Shown here one piece after another: positions 47,338 through 57,714 of a DNA stretch of 64,000 nt. Positions within the stretch are counted from its first letter, which is position 1. Each line of letters begins with the position of its first letter. This DNA comes from Streptomyces violens. Its GTDB lineage: Bacteria > Actinomycetota > Actinomycetes > Streptomycetales > Streptomycetaceae. The position numbers were made by a program, and so were the translations under genes. The notes beneath the pieces were generated by a model. The model was not told where the DNA came from. It saw only the letters and a program-made list of their open reading frames with translations, and did no database searches. The DNA lies in NCBI RefSeq assembly GCF_000717745.1, contig NZ_JOBH01000014.1, positions 62,001 through 126,000 on the forward strand, read 5' to 3'.

Positions 47338-48642
47338 ATGCCACGGAACGAAGCGTCACGGGTCACCGGAGAATGGGACGACGGGGAGAGGCGACCAGGA
47401 CGCCGCAAGGCGATCCGGTACGGCGTCCCCGTAGCGGTGGCGGGGGTGGCGGCGGCGACGATCGGGCTGGTCCCCGCGTTCGCCGGCTCCGGTGATCCCG
47501 ACCTGCCGGAGATATCCGCGCAGGACCTGATCGCGAAGGTAGCGGCGTCGGACGTGCAGCAGCTGTCCGGCACGGTGCGGACCAGCACCGACCTCGGCCT
47601 GCCGGAACTGCCCGGCGGCATGGGCGCGGGCGCGCTGGGCTCCGGCCAGGACAAGGGCGGCGCCGACCCCAAGGACAAGCTCATGGAGCTGGCGTCCGGC
47701 TCGCACACGCTGCGGGTCGCCGCCGACGGACCCGACCGGCAGCGGGTGTCCGTCATCGACAAGGCCGCCGAGTACAGCCTGGTCCGCGACGGCGACAAGG
47801 TGTGGGGGTACGACAGCGGCAGCAACACCGCCTTCCGCGCCACCGGCCCGGAGTCGGACACCGCGAAGAAGGGCGACCTGCCGAAGGGCGTGGGCGACGT
47901 CACCCCGCAGGAGCTCGCCGAGCACGTCCTCGACGCGGCCGGTGACACCACGTCGGTCACCGTCGACGGCACCGCCAAGATCGCCGGGCGGGACGCCTAC
48001 CAGCTGCTGGTCAAGCCCAAGCAGGCCGGCTCGACGGTCGGTTCCGTGCGCATCGCGGTGGACGCGGACAACGGCGTACCGCTGCGCTTCACGCTGACGC
48101 CGAAGAGCGGTGGCGCACCGGCCCTCGAAGCCGGGTTCACCTCGGTCGACTTCGCCAAGCCCGCGGCGGGCACCTTCGCCTTCGACCCGCCCAAGGGCGC
48201 GAAGATCATCGACGGCGACCGGGTCAGCACGCAGCGGCACGACGACGCGGCCGGGACCGAGGCCGGTGACCTCCCGAAGGGCCTGCCGGGCGGGCTGCCG
48301 CACGGTCTGGACGAGGCGCGGGGCGGGGACGACGGCGGCATGGACGTCATCGGCCACGGCTGGACCGCGATCGCGAAGATCGAGGGCGCCGGCGCGGCCC
48401 CGGGTAAGGCCGGCCAGGCCGGCCAGGACAAGGAAGGGGCCACGGGGCAGCGGGCAGGCGTCCCCGCGGGCGACGCCGCCAAGTTCCTGGACTCGATGGG
48501 CGAGAAGGTGACCGGCAGCTTCGGCTCCGGCCATGTCTTCAGTACGCGCCTGGTCAACGCCCTGATGACGGACGACGGCACGGTCTACGTCGGCGCCGTC
48601 GACCGGCAGTCGCTGGTCAAGGCGGCGAACGCGGAGAAATGA
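47338..48642 (+). CDS. Secreted LolA-like / DUF2092-type protein
   Basis: The product is 434 aa from ATG 47338, with GGAGG 8 nt upstream. An N-terminal twin-arginine-flavoured signal or anchor (RRPGRRKAIRYGVPVAVAGVAAATIGLVPAFAG) precedes an extracellular domain. Repeated beta segments (LSGTVRTSTDLG, HTLRVAADGPDRQRVSVIDKAAEYSLVRDGDKVWGYD, GRDAYQLLVKPK) give a LolA/LppX-like half-barrel. The Gly/Ala-rich stretch at about 300-370 is low-complexity. Gram-positive homologues are thought to bind lipophilic molecules. An ABC exporter follows after a terminator. Confidence 0.8.
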   Translation: MPRNEASRVTGEWDDGERRPGRRKAIRYGVPVAVAGVAAATIGLVPAFAGSGDPDLPEISAQDLIAKVAASDVQQLSGTVRTSTDLGLPELPGGMGAGALGSGQDKGGADPKDKLMELASGSHTLRVAADGPDRQRVSVIDKAAEYSLVRDGDKVWGYDSGSNTAFRATGPESDTAKKGDLPKGVGDVTPQELAEHVLDAAGDTTSVTVDGTAKIAGRDAYQLLVKPKQAGSTVGSVRIAVDADNGVPLRFTLTPKSGGAPALEAGFTSVDFAKPAAGTFAFDPPKGAKIIDGDRVSTQRHDDAAGTEAGDLPKGLPGGLPHGLDEARGGDDGGMDVIGHGWTAIAKIEGAGAAPGKAGQAGQDKEGATGQRAGVPAGDAAKFLDSMGEKVTGSFGSGHVFSTRLVNALMTDDGTVYVGAVDRQSLVKAANAEK

Positions 48643-48647
48643 GCGCG

Positions 48648-48684
48648 GCGGCGGTACGGCGGTGACCGGCCGCCGTACCGCCGC
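48648..48684 (+). terminator. Terminator between the LolA-like gene and the ABC exporter
   Basis: GCGGCGGTACGGCG (48648-48661) pairs perfectly with CGCCGTACCGCCGC (48671-48684), starting 5 bp after the stop codon. It may partly attenuate rather than fully separate the genes. Confidence 0.8.
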
Positions 48685-48725
48685 AACGGCCCGGTACGGA
48701 GTCCCGGCACACAGTGGGGGAGCGC

Positions 48726-49736
48726 ATGGCGCCACCGTCGTCGGACGGGGAGGACGGAGCGCGCCCCGGTGCGCCCGTCATCGAGACGCACGGCCTGACC
48801 AAGGCGTACGGGAGCGGGCCGCCGGCCGTCGACGGGCTCGACCTGTCCGTGCCGCCCGGCAGCATCTTCGGCTTCCTCGGCCCCAACGGCTCGGGCAAGA
48901 CCACCACGATCCGCATGCTGATGGGCCTGATCGAGCCGACGGCGGGCGGCGCCCGGCTGCTCGGCGAGCCGATGCCCGGCGCCGCGCGGCGGGTGCTGCC
49001 CCGGGTCGGCGCGCTCATCGAGGGCCCGGCCCTGTACGGCTTCCTCACCGGGCGGGCCAATCTGCTGCGGTACGACGCCGCCGACCCGACCGCCGATCCC
49101 CGCACCCGGGCCGCGCGGGTGACCGCGGCGCTGGACCGGGTGGGCCTGGCGGCCGCGGCCGGCAAGAAGGCACGCGCGTACTCCCTCGGCATGAAGCAGC
49201 GGCTCGGGCTGGCCGCCGCCCTGCTCCGCCCCCGCGAGCTGCTGGTCCTGGACGAGCCGACCAACGGCCTGGACCCGCAGGGCATGCGGGAGATCCGCGG
49301 CCTGGTGCGCGAGCTGGCCGCCGACGGCACGACCGTCTTCCTCTCCTCGCACCTCCTGGACGAGATCGAACAGGTCTGCACGCACGCCGCCGTGATGTCC
49401 CGCGGCCGGCTGATCGCCCAGGGCACGGTGGCGGAGCTGGCGGCCGGAGCCCGCGGCCGGCTGGCCGTCACCACCCCGGACACCGCGGACGCGGCCCGGG
49501 TGCTCAAGGAACACGGCCTGACCGACCTCGTGGTGGGCGAGGAGCGGGTGACGGGAGAGCTGCCGGGGCCCGGCGCGGGCGTTCCGGCCGTCGTGGGCGG
49601 GGGGCTGGATCCGGCCGACCTGAACGCCGCGCTCGTCGCGGCCGGCGTACGCGTCCGCGCCTTCGGGACCGAACGCGCCTCGCTGGAGGACGTCTTCGTG
49701 GCACTGACGGGGGAGGGCTTCGATGTCGCGGGCTGA
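48726..49736 (+). CDS. ABC transporter ATP-binding protein
   Basis: The product is 336 aa from ATG 48726; GTG 48714 is also in frame. Walker A is GPNGSGKTT, the signature is degenerate (YSLGMKQRLGLA), and Walker B is LLVLDEPTNGLD, followed by HLLDEIEQVC. It belongs to the DrrA/CcmA-like exporter branch. The C-terminal 100 residues are an accessory domain. It overlaps the permease gene by 14 bp, so the two form one transporter. The cargo is unknown; the adjacent LolA-like secreted protein could be an accessory. Confidence 0.94.
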   Translation: MAPPSSDGEDGARPGAPVIETHGLTKAYGSGPPAVDGLDLSVPPGSIFGFLGPNGSGKTTTIRMLMGLIEPTAGGARLLGEPMPGAARRVLPRVGALIEGPALYGFLTGRANLLRYDAADPTADPRTRAARVTAALDRVGLAAAAGKKARAYSLGMKQRLGLAAALLRPRELLVLDEPTNGLDPQGMREIRGLVRELAADGTTVFLSSHLLDEIEQVCTHAAVMSRGRLIAQGTVAELAAGARGRLAVTTPDTADAARVLKEHGLTDLVVGEERVTGELPGPGAGVPAVVGGGLDPADLNAALVAAGVRVRAFGTERASLEDVFVALTGEGFDVAG

Positions 49737-50595
49737 GACGGTGGAACAGGCGCCGGACGTGCGCGCCCCGCGCCCCCTGTGGACGCTCGGGCTGCTGCGC
49801 AATGAGCTCGGCATGACGTTCCGGCGGCGCCGCACCCTCGTCCTGCTCGCCGTGCTGGCCCTGGTACCGGTACTGGTCGGGATCGCCGTCCGCGTCCAGA
49901 CCGGGGACGGCGGGGACCGCGGCGGCCCGGCCTTCATCTCACTGGTCACGAACAACGGGCTGTTCCTGGTCTTCACCTCCCTCGCGGCCACGCTGCCGGT
50001 CTTCCTGCCGATGGCGCTCGGGGTGGTCGCCGGGGACGCGATCGCGGGCGAGGCGGGCGCCGGAACGCTGCGTTATCTGCTCGTCGCTCCGGCCGGGCGG
50101 ACCCGGCTGCTGCTCGTCAAGTACACCGGCACGCTGGTGTTCTGCCTGGTCGCGACCCTGGTCGTGGCGGCGTCCGCGCTGGTCGTCGGCGCGCTGCTGT
50201 TCGGGCTGGGCGAGGTCACGCTGCTGTCGGGGACGACCGTGCCGCTCGCCGAGGGGCTGCTGCGGGCGCTCGCCGTCGCGGGCGTGGTCGCCCTCTCGCT
50301 GATCGGCGTGGCCGCACTGGGGCTGTTCGTCTCCACGCTCACGGGCAGCGGGATCGCGGCCATGGCCATGACCGTGGGCGTGGTGATCACCTTCCAGATC
50401 CTGAACACCCTCCCGCAGCTGCACGCCGTCCAGCCGTACCTCTTCCCGCACTACTGGCTGAGCTTCGCCGACCTGCTGCGCGACCCGGTCTACTGGGACG
50501 ACATCCGCCGCAACCTCGGCCTCCAGGCGGTCTACGCCCTGGTCTTCGGCACGGCGGCCTGGGCCCGCTTCACGACTCGGGACATCACGGCCTGA
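49723..50595 (+). CDS. ABC-2 type transporter permease
   Basis: The product is 290 aa from ATG 49723. It has six hydrophobic spans, with the ABC-2 pattern GDAIAGEAGAGTLRYLLVAPAGRTRLLLVKY between spans 2 and 3. It pairs with the ATPase gene it overlaps. Whether it exports lipids, drugs or peptides cannot be told. Confidence 0.92.
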   Translation: MSRAETVEQAPDVRAPRPLWTLGLLRNELGMTFRRRRTLVLLAVLALVPVLVGIAVRVQTGDGGDRGGPAFISLVTNNGLFLVFTSLAATLPVFLPMALGVVAGDAIAGEAGAGTLRYLLVAPAGRTRLLLVKYTGTLVFCLVATLVVAASALVVGALLFGLGEVTLLSGTTVPLAEGLLRALAVAGVVALSLIGVAALGLFVSTLTGSGIAAMAMTVGVVITFQILNTLPQLHAVQPYLFPHYWLSFADLLRDPVYWDDIRRNLGLQAVYALVFGTAAWARFTTRDITA

Positions 50596-50623
50596 GGCGG
50601 GGGAAGATCGCGGGGCCGGGTTC

Positions 50624-50671
50624 GGTCACGGCTCGGCGGGGCGTGGGGCCCGCCGGTCACGGCTTGGCGGG
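50624..50671. repeat. 17-bp direct repeat at the end of rarD
   Basis: GGTCACGGCTCGGCGGG (50624-50640) and GGTCACGGCTTGGCGGG (50655-50671) differ at one base. The second encodes the last codons of rarD. A small CGGCGGG/CCCGCCG stem lies between them. Probably a local duplication. Confidence 0.5.
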
Positions 50672-51667
50672 CGAGGAGGCCGGCTCGGTGGTGGTACCGG
50701 CCGCCTCCGCCACGGTTTCCGGTCCGGCGCCCTCCGCCACCGCGTCGGCGGCGGAGGCGCGGGCGACGGCCAGCGCGGCCCGGGACGTCCGCGCCGTACG
50801 CAGCGCGTCCCAGGTCAGCACGGCGAGCGCCAGCCAGACGAGGGCGAAGCCCGCCCAGCGCTCGGGCGGCATGGCCTCGTGGAAGACGGTGAGGCCGAGG
50901 ACGAACTGGAAGGTCGGCGCGAGGTACTGGAGCATGCCGAGCACCGACAGCGGCAGCCGGACGGCGGACGCGCCGAAGGCGATCAGCGGCAGCGCGGTCG
51001 CGATGCCGCAGCCCGCGAGCAGCAGCGCCTGCCCCGCGCCATCGCTGAGGAAGCTGGACTCGCCGCGTACGCCGAGGACGATCAGGCAGGCCAGCGCGGG
51101 CAGGAACTGGATCACCGTCTCCATGCTGAAGCCCTCGATGCCGCCGAGCTTCACGCCCTTCTTCACCAGGCTGTACGTGGCGAAGGTGAGGGCGAGCGCG
51201 AGCGCGATCCAGGGCACCCGGCCGTACGCCACGGCCATCACGACCACCGCCAGCGTGCCGACGCCCACCGCGGCCCACTGCAGCGGGCGCAGCCGCTCGC
51301 GCAGGAAGATCACGCCGAAGGCGATGCTGACCAGCGGATTGATGAAGTACCCGAGGGACGCCTCCAGCACATGGCCGGAGTTGACCGCCCAGATGTAGAG
51401 GTACCAGTTGACCGAGATGACGGCGGCCGCGACCACGACCAGGCCGAGCCGCTTCGGCTGCCGCAGCAGCGGGCGTATCCAGGACCAGCGGCGCAGCGCG
51501 ATCAGGAAGATCAGGGCCACCGGGAGCGACCAGGCCATGCGGCTGGCCAGGATCTCGGTGGGGGAGGCGGCGGACAGCAGGTGCCAGTAGAGGGGGAGGA
51601 AGCCCCACAGGCCGTACGCCAAGAAGCCGTAGGCCAGGCCGGTGCGCTGGTCGGACGGTGACGGCAA
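50657..51667 (-). CDS. rarD: RarD-type EamA-family permease
   Basis: The product is 336 aa from TTG 51667; GGAGG 5 nt upstream picks this start over the longer frame to 51772. It has ten spans in two EamA repeats. RarD-specific segments are GLAYGFLAYGLWGFLPLYWHLL, EILASRMAWSLPVALIFL and VNWYLYIWAVNSGHVLEASLGYFINPLV. The transported substrate is not established for this family. A palindrome lies about 110 bp upstream. Confidence 0.92.
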   Translation of the reverse strand: MPSPSDQRTGLAYGFLAYGLWGFLPLYWHLLSAASPTEILASRMAWSLPVALIFLIALRRWSWIRPLLRQPKRLGLVVVAAAVISVNWYLYIWAVNSGHVLEASLGYFINPLVSIAFGVIFLRERLRPLQWAAVGVGTLAVVVMAVAYGRVPWIALALALTFATYSLVKKGVKLGGIEGFSMETVIQFLPALACLIVLGVRGESSFLSDGAGQALLLAGCGIATALPLIAFGASAVRLPLSVLGMLQYLAPTFQFVLGLTVFHEAMPPERWAGFALVWLALAVLTWDALRTARTSRAALAVARASAADAVAEGAGPETVAEAAGTTTEPASSPAKP

Positions 51668-51774
51668 GGGATCCTCCTGGAGCGGGCGGGCGCCGATGCG
51701 ATGCGCCGAGGGCGGGCGTCGGCGCGGCGCGGCGAGCTCTCCGAAGGTAACGCCGCCGGCCTCGCATGTCATGC

Positions 51775-51791
51775 CCGTATTTCAAATACGG
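51775..51791. promoter_or_regulatory. Palindrome upstream of rarD
   Basis: CCGTATTT-C-AAATACGG has perfect 8-bp arms and is AT-rich relative to its surroundings. It lies between the korB terminator and rarD and is a candidate operator for rarD. Confidence 0.5.
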
Positions 51792-51882
51792 TGGTTACAT
51801 ATCCGGAACCGGGCAGGGCTGCGGCGGGCGGCGCGGCGCACGGAAGCGTGGGGCGGCGGCAGTACACGCACGGCTGCCCGGG

Positions 51883-51921
51883 ACCGAGCCCGCAGGCCGG
51901 TCCCGGGCAGCCGGGAGAGAA
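51883..51921 (-). terminator. Terminator after korB
   Basis: GCTGCCCGGGACC (51883-51895) pairs perfectly with GGTCCCGGGCAGC (51909-51921). It lies 27 bp past the korB stop on the minus strand. Confidence 0.82.
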
Positions 51922-51947
51922 CGTGGCGGCCGGGGCCGCCCGGGGCG

Positions 51948-53034
<1,087 letters not shown>

Positions 53035-53042
<8 letters not shown>

Positions 53043-55005
53043 TGATGGCCTCCTTCGGGCCCTGCTTCATTACCTCTTCGAGGTGGGCGGCGAGCTGCTC
53101 TGCCTTGAAGGGCATCCCGCTGACCTGGGTGTGCGACTGGGCGTCCACGAGGAACTTGGCCCGCAACAGCGTCGCGAGCTGGCCCAGGTTCATCTCGGGG
53201 ACGACCACCTTGTCGTAACGTCCCAGCACCGCACCGAGATTCCCCGGGAAGGGGTTGAGGTGACGCAGATGCGCCTGGGCGATCTGCCCGCCGGCGCGGC
53301 GCACCCGGCGCACGGCCGCGGTGATCGGGCCGTACGTCGAACCCCAGCCGATGACCAGGGTGTCGGCCTCACCTGACGGGTCGTCGACCTCCAGGTCGGG
53401 CACCTCGATGCCGTCGATCTTGGCCTGCCGGGTGCGGACCATGAAGTCGTGGTTGGCCGGGTCGTAGGAGATGTTGCCCGTGCCGTCCTGCTTCTCGATG
53501 CCGCCGATGCGGTGCTCCAGACCCGGGGTGCCGGGCACCGCCCAGGGGCGGGCCAGGGTCTGCGCATCGCGCTTGTACGGCCAGAAGACCTCGGTGCCGT
53601 CCGCCAGCTCATGATTGGCCGAGGTGGCGAACTGCACGCGCAGGTCCGGCAGTTCGTCGACCTCCGGGATGCGCCAGGGCTCGGAGCCGTTGGCCAGGTA
53701 ACCGTCGGAGAGCAGGAAGACCGGCGTGCGGTACGTCAGCGCGATACGGGCCGCGTCCAGCGCCGCGTCGAAGCAGTCCGCCGGGGTCTTCGGCGCGACG
53801 ATCGGCACCGGCGCCTCGCCGTTCCGTCCGTACATCGCCTGCAGCAGGTCGGCCTGCTCGGTCTTGGTCGGCAGACCCGTGGAGGGGCCGCCGCGCTGGA
53901 TGTCCACGATCAGCAGCGGCAGTTCGAGCGACACCGCCAGGCCGATCGTCTCCGACTTCAGCGCCACACCGGGGCCGGAGGTGGTGGTCACCGCGAGCGA
54001 GCCGCCGAACGCCGCGCCCAGCGCCGCGCCGATGCCCGCGATCTCGTCCTCCGCCTGGAACGTCCGCACACCGAAGTTCTTGTGCTTGGACAGCTCGTGC
54101 AGGATGTCGGAGGCCGGGGTGATCGGGTACGAGCCGAGGTAGAGCGGCAGATCCGCCTGGCGGCCCGCGGCCACCAGGCCGTACGACAGCGCCAGATTGC
54201 CCGAGATGTTGCGGTACGTACCCGTCGGGAACGCCTTAGTCGCCGGCGCCACCTCGTAGGAGACCGCGAAGTCCTCGGTGGTCTCGCCGAAGTTCCAGCC
54301 CGCCCGGAAGGCGGCCACATTCGCCTCGGCGATGTCCGGCTTCTTGGCGAACTTCTGCCGCAGGAACGCCTCGGTACTCTCCGTCGGACGGTGGTACATC
54401 CACGACAGCAGGCCCAGCGCGAACATGTTCTTGCTCCGCTCGGCCTCCTTCCGGGACAGACCGAAGTCCTTCAGCGCCTCGATCGTCAGCGTCGTCAGCG
54501 GCACCGGATGGACGTTGTACGCCTCCAGCGAGCCGTCCTCCAGCGGGCTGGTGGCGTACCCGACCTTCGCCATCGGGCGCTTGGTGAACTCATCGGTGTT
54601 CACGATGATGTCCGCGCCGCGCGGCACGTCCGCGAGGTTGGCCTTCAGCGCCGCCGGGTTCATCGCGACCAGGACGTTGGGCGCGTCACCGGGCGTGAGG
54701 ATGTCGTGGTCGGCGAAGTGCAGCTGGAAGCTGGACACGCCGGGCAGCGTGCCGGCGGGGGCCCGGATCTCGGCGGGGAAGTTCGGCAGGGTCGACAGGT
54801 CGTTGCCGAACGAGGCCGTCTCGGAAGTGAACCGGTCACCCGTGAGCTGCATACCGTCACCGGAGTCGCCCGCGAACCGGATGATCACCCGGTCCAGCCT
54901 GCGGACCTCCTTGCCGGCGCCGTTCTCCGTGGCAGGGGTACACGATCGTTCCCCTGCGAGCGCACCGTCGGTCTTGTCGGCTGGGCTACTGACCTGGCTG
55001 GTCAC
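53035..55005 (-). CDS. korA: 2-oxoacid:ferredoxin oxidoreductase alpha subunit (gamma-alpha fusion)
   Basis: The product is 656 aa from GTG 55005, preceded by GGGAGGTCC. Residues 40-230 are the gamma domain (IIRFAGDSGDGMQLTGDRF). The pyrimidine-binding alpha domain follows (GSYPITPASDILHELSK, TTTSGPGVALKSETIGLA, VDIQRGGPSTGLPTKTEQADLLQAMYGRNGEAP). This is the fused form seen in M. tuberculosis KorA. Together with KorB it is an oxygen-tolerant-type 2-oxoglutarate:ferredoxin oxidoreductase. The upstream region shows paired direct repeats and a TACGAT -10. Confidence 0.94.
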
Positions 55006-55336
55006 TGCTTCGGACCTCCCTCAGGGCCTGGGGTGTCCCCGCCGTGGGCAGGGAATCCGGGACGCACCGTGCGGACCTGTCGTCCCATGGCCATCGTACG
55101 TGGGTAAGGGTCGCCTTCCTTGAGGCGATCACATGCTGGACGTGAACGTGAGACGCCGTGCTCACATGGTGGACGCGCGAGCGAGGTGCCGCTCTGTCGT
55201 ATTTCGCCATGAATCTTCCGCCCCCCGCGGCTTCTTCTGTAGGTCACTCCGTGCTCCAACGCTGGTTCAGCGCTCCGTACTCCGCGCCGGAGTGACGCCC
55301 CGCACCGGCGTCCTCGGCTGAAAGGGTGTCAGGTGA
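55006..55336. other. korA upstream region (331 bp)
   Basis: No gene is seen. On the minus strand a TACGAT -10 (plus-strand 55093-55098) lacks a -35. Upstream are a TCGCCT/AGGCGA stem (55111-55128) and two direct repeats (55129-55142 and 55162-55175). The end near the response regulator has ACTCCG-CGC-CGGAGT (55279-55293). Confidence 0.5.
55129..55175 (-). promoter_or_regulatory. Paired direct repeats upstream of the korAB promoter
   Basis: TCACATGCTGGACG (55129-55142) and TCACATGGTGGACG (55162-55175) differ at one base and are offset by exactly 33 bp. Relative to a start inferred from TACGAT they centre near -50 and -83, positions expected of an activator. Confidence 0.5.
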
Positions 55337-56008
55337 TCAGGAGTTGAGGTAGGTGAGTACTGCAAGTACTCGTCGGTGATCCCCGTCACTCGGGGCCAGG
55401 CCGAGCTTCAGGAAGATGTTGCTGACGTGCTTCTCCACCGCACCGTCGCTCACCACCAGCTGCCGGGCTATCGCGGAGTTCGTCCGTCCCTCGGCCATCA
55501 GTCCCAGCACCTCACGCTCCCGCGGGGTGAGGCCGGCCAGTACGTCCTGCTTACGGCTGCGGCCCAGCAACTGGGCGACGACCTCCGGGTCGAGCGCCGT
55601 GCCGCCGTCCGCGACCCGTACCACCGCGTCGACGAACTCACGGACTTCTGCTACCCGGTCCTTGAGCAGATAGCCGACGCCCCGGCTCGAACCGGCCAGC
55701 AGCTCCGTCGCGTACTCCTCCTCGACGTACTGCGACAGCACCAGTACGCCCAGGTCGGGGTGGTCCCGGCGGAGCCGGACCGCGGCCCGCACCCCCTCGT
55801 CCGTGTGCGTCGGCGGCATGCGGACGTCCGCGACGACCACATCCGGCAACGCCCCCTCCGCGGCCAGCTCCCCGATGGCCTTGATCAGCGTCTCCGCGTC
55901 GCCCACTCCGGCGACGACCTCATGCCCCCGATCGGTCAGCAGCCGCGTCAGGCCCTCTCTCAGCAGCACTGAATCCTCGGCGATGACCACCCGCACGCTG
56001 TTCTCCAC
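55337..56008 (-). CDS. NarL/LuxR-type response regulator
   Basis: The product is about 223 aa from GTG 56008, which has GGGGGAG 9 nt upstream; GTG 56026 is an alternative six codons earlier. The receiver domain (about 1-125) has phospho-acceptor D61 in VVVADVRMPP and acidic ED at 11-12. The LuxR helix-turn-helix (about 155-215) reads LTPREREVLGLMAEGRTNSAIARQL..VEKHVSNIFLKL. It is the only response regulator near two paralogous histidine kinases upstream on the same strand, so it is their likely shared partner. Confidence 0.93.
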   Translation of the reverse strand: MENSVRVVIAEDSVLLREGLTRLLTDRGHEVVAGVGDAETLIKAIGELAAEGALPDVVVADVRMPPTHTDEGVRAAVRLRRDHPDLGVLVLSQYVEEEYATELLAGSSRGVGYLLKDRVAEVREFVDAVVRVADGGTALDPEVVAQLLGRSRKQDVLAGLTPREREVLGLMAEGRTNSAIARQLVVSDGAVEKHVSNIFLKLGLAPSDGDHRRVLAVLTYLNS

Positions 56009-56272
56009 GATCTTCGGCTCCCCCACCCGTTCTCGGTTCGACGCTCTTCAGCATCCCAGGATTCGGACGCGCGCGTCGGATCACCGTGCGGGTTGTGGAT
56101 AACTCGGAATGGCCGGTTGTGACCGGCCCCGAAACCGCGGTGCGGCCCTGCGCGACCTCGCCGCGGTAGGCGCACTACGACGATCGACGGAGCCGCCGGG
56201 GGTGCCCCCCCTGGCGGCCTCCGCCGCGTCCCGCCCGCTGCCTCCGCCGAGCCGTGCCCGCCCCGCCGGCCG

Positions 56273-57619
56273 TCACTCGCGCCAGGGCAGTTCCGCCGTG
56301 ATCGCTGTGGGGCCACCTGCCGGTGAGTCGATGAGCAGCAGTCCGTCCATCGCGTTCAGGCGGTCGGTCAGGCCGGACAGACCGCTGCCGGGACGGGTGC
56401 GCGCGCCGCCCCGGCCGTTGTCCGAGATCAGCACCATCAGGCGGTCCCCGGACCGCCACACGTCCACCGACGCGCTGCTCGCCTGTGCGTGCTCGGAGAC
56501 GTTCTGCAGCAGCTCGGAGACCGTGAAGTACGCGATCCCCTCGATCGCGGCGGCGGGCCGCGCCGGCAGGTCCACGCCGACCCGCACCGGCACCGTGCAG
56601 CGTGCGGCCAGCGCGGAGAGCGCCGGGTCCAGGCCGCGGTCGGTGAGGATCGCCGGGTGGATGCCGCGGGCCAGATCGCGCAGTTCCTGGAGCGCGATCT
56701 TCACCTCGCCGTGCGCCTCGTCCACCATGCGGGCGGCGGCCTCCGGGTCCTCCTGCAGCTTCTCCTTGGCCAGCCCCAGGTCCATGGCGAGCGCGACGAG
56801 CCGGGCCTGCGCTCCGTCGTGCAGATCGCGCTCTATCCGCCGCAGGTCGGCGGCCGCGGTCTCGGACACCGCCGTACGGTCCGACTCCAGCTCCGTCACC
56901 CGGCCGGCCAGCCGGGACGGGCCCAGCAGGCCGTGCACCAGCAGCCGGTCCACCTGGCTGAGGCCGCGTACCGCCCCACCCCAGACCAGCACGAACAGCA
57001 GCCCGATGACGCAGGTCACGGCTATCTCGAAGGGGGTGTCCAGGTAGAAGCCGTGCGTCTCGTCCCCGTACAGCTGGATGCCGTCCTGGCCGAGGTACAT
57101 CGGGAAGGTCCAGCGCCACAGCGGGTACGTGAGCAGGCCCCAGCCGAGCGACCACAGCGTCACCGAGACGGAGAACGCGAAGACCGCCCACGGGAAGTGC
57201 AGCAGGCAGTACACGAGATGCCGCCAGGACGCGCCGCTCTTCAGGACCCCGCTGACCCGTCCGATCAGGCTCGGCCTGGCGGCGCGGACCGGCTCGGGGG
57301 CGCGCACCTCCAGGCCGAGCAGGGCGCGCGCCCGTACGCGCTCCAGTGCGCCGAGACCGCGGCAGCCGACGAGGCCGGCGGCAAGCACCGGTATGCCGAG
57401 GAACGTGATCAGCAAACCGGCGCCGAGCGACGTCATCGTGACGGCGTAGGTGAACATCACGATGGCGATCGGCAGGCCGAGCAGCAGGTAAAGGAACTCC
57501 CGCCAGGTCCGGCCGGAGAACGGAGCGCGCAGCACGAAGGGGACGCGGTGCGGGCCGGGGCCTTCGGAGGCGCGCGGGGCACGCGGCGCGGGGGACGGCG
57601 AACCGTATGCGGTGTCCAT
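56273..57619 (-). CDS. Membrane sensor histidine kinase, paralogue 1
   Basis: The product is 448 aa from ATG 57619. The N-terminal half has several spans in a DUF/sensor-like arrangement (TWREFLYLLLGLPIAIVMFTYAV; HLVYCLLHFPWAVFAFSVSV; FEIAVTCVIGLLFVLVWGGA). The HisKA_3 dimerisation helix has H267 in [17 protein letters not shown]. The ATP-binding domain has the N-box LLQNVSEHA and the G-box DNGRGG. No ribosome site is clear. It has a loop (about 170-195) between spans that is lacking in the second kinase. Confidence 0.92.
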   Translation of the reverse strand: MDTAYGSPSPAPRAPRASEGPGPHRVPFVLRAPFSGRTWREFLYLLLGLPIAIVMFTYAVTMTSLGAGLLITFLGIPVLAAGLVGCRGLGALERVRARALLGLEVRAPEPVRAARPSLIGRVSGVLKSGASWRHLVYCLLHFPWAVFAFSVSVTLWSLGWGLLTYPLWRWTFPMYLGQDGIQLYGDETHGFYLDTPFEIAVTCVIGLLFVLVWGGAVRGLSQVDRLLVHGLLGPSRLAGRVTELESDRTAVSETAAADLRRIERDLHDGAQARLVALAMDLGLAKEKLQEDPEAAARMVDEAHGEVKIALQELRDLARGIHPAILTDRGLDPALSALAARCTVPVRVGVDLPARPAAAIEGIAYFTVSELLQNVSEHAQASSASVDVWRSGDRLMVLISDNGRGGARTRPGSGLSGLTDRLNAMDGLLLIDSPAGGPTAITAELPWRE

Positions 57620-57714
57620 GGTGTCCAGCCTGTCCGCTCCGGGCCGTACCGGACATGGCGCCGGTCGGCGTCTTGACCTTCGGGTTTTCCCCACCCCTTT
57701 CGGGTGACCGCCCC

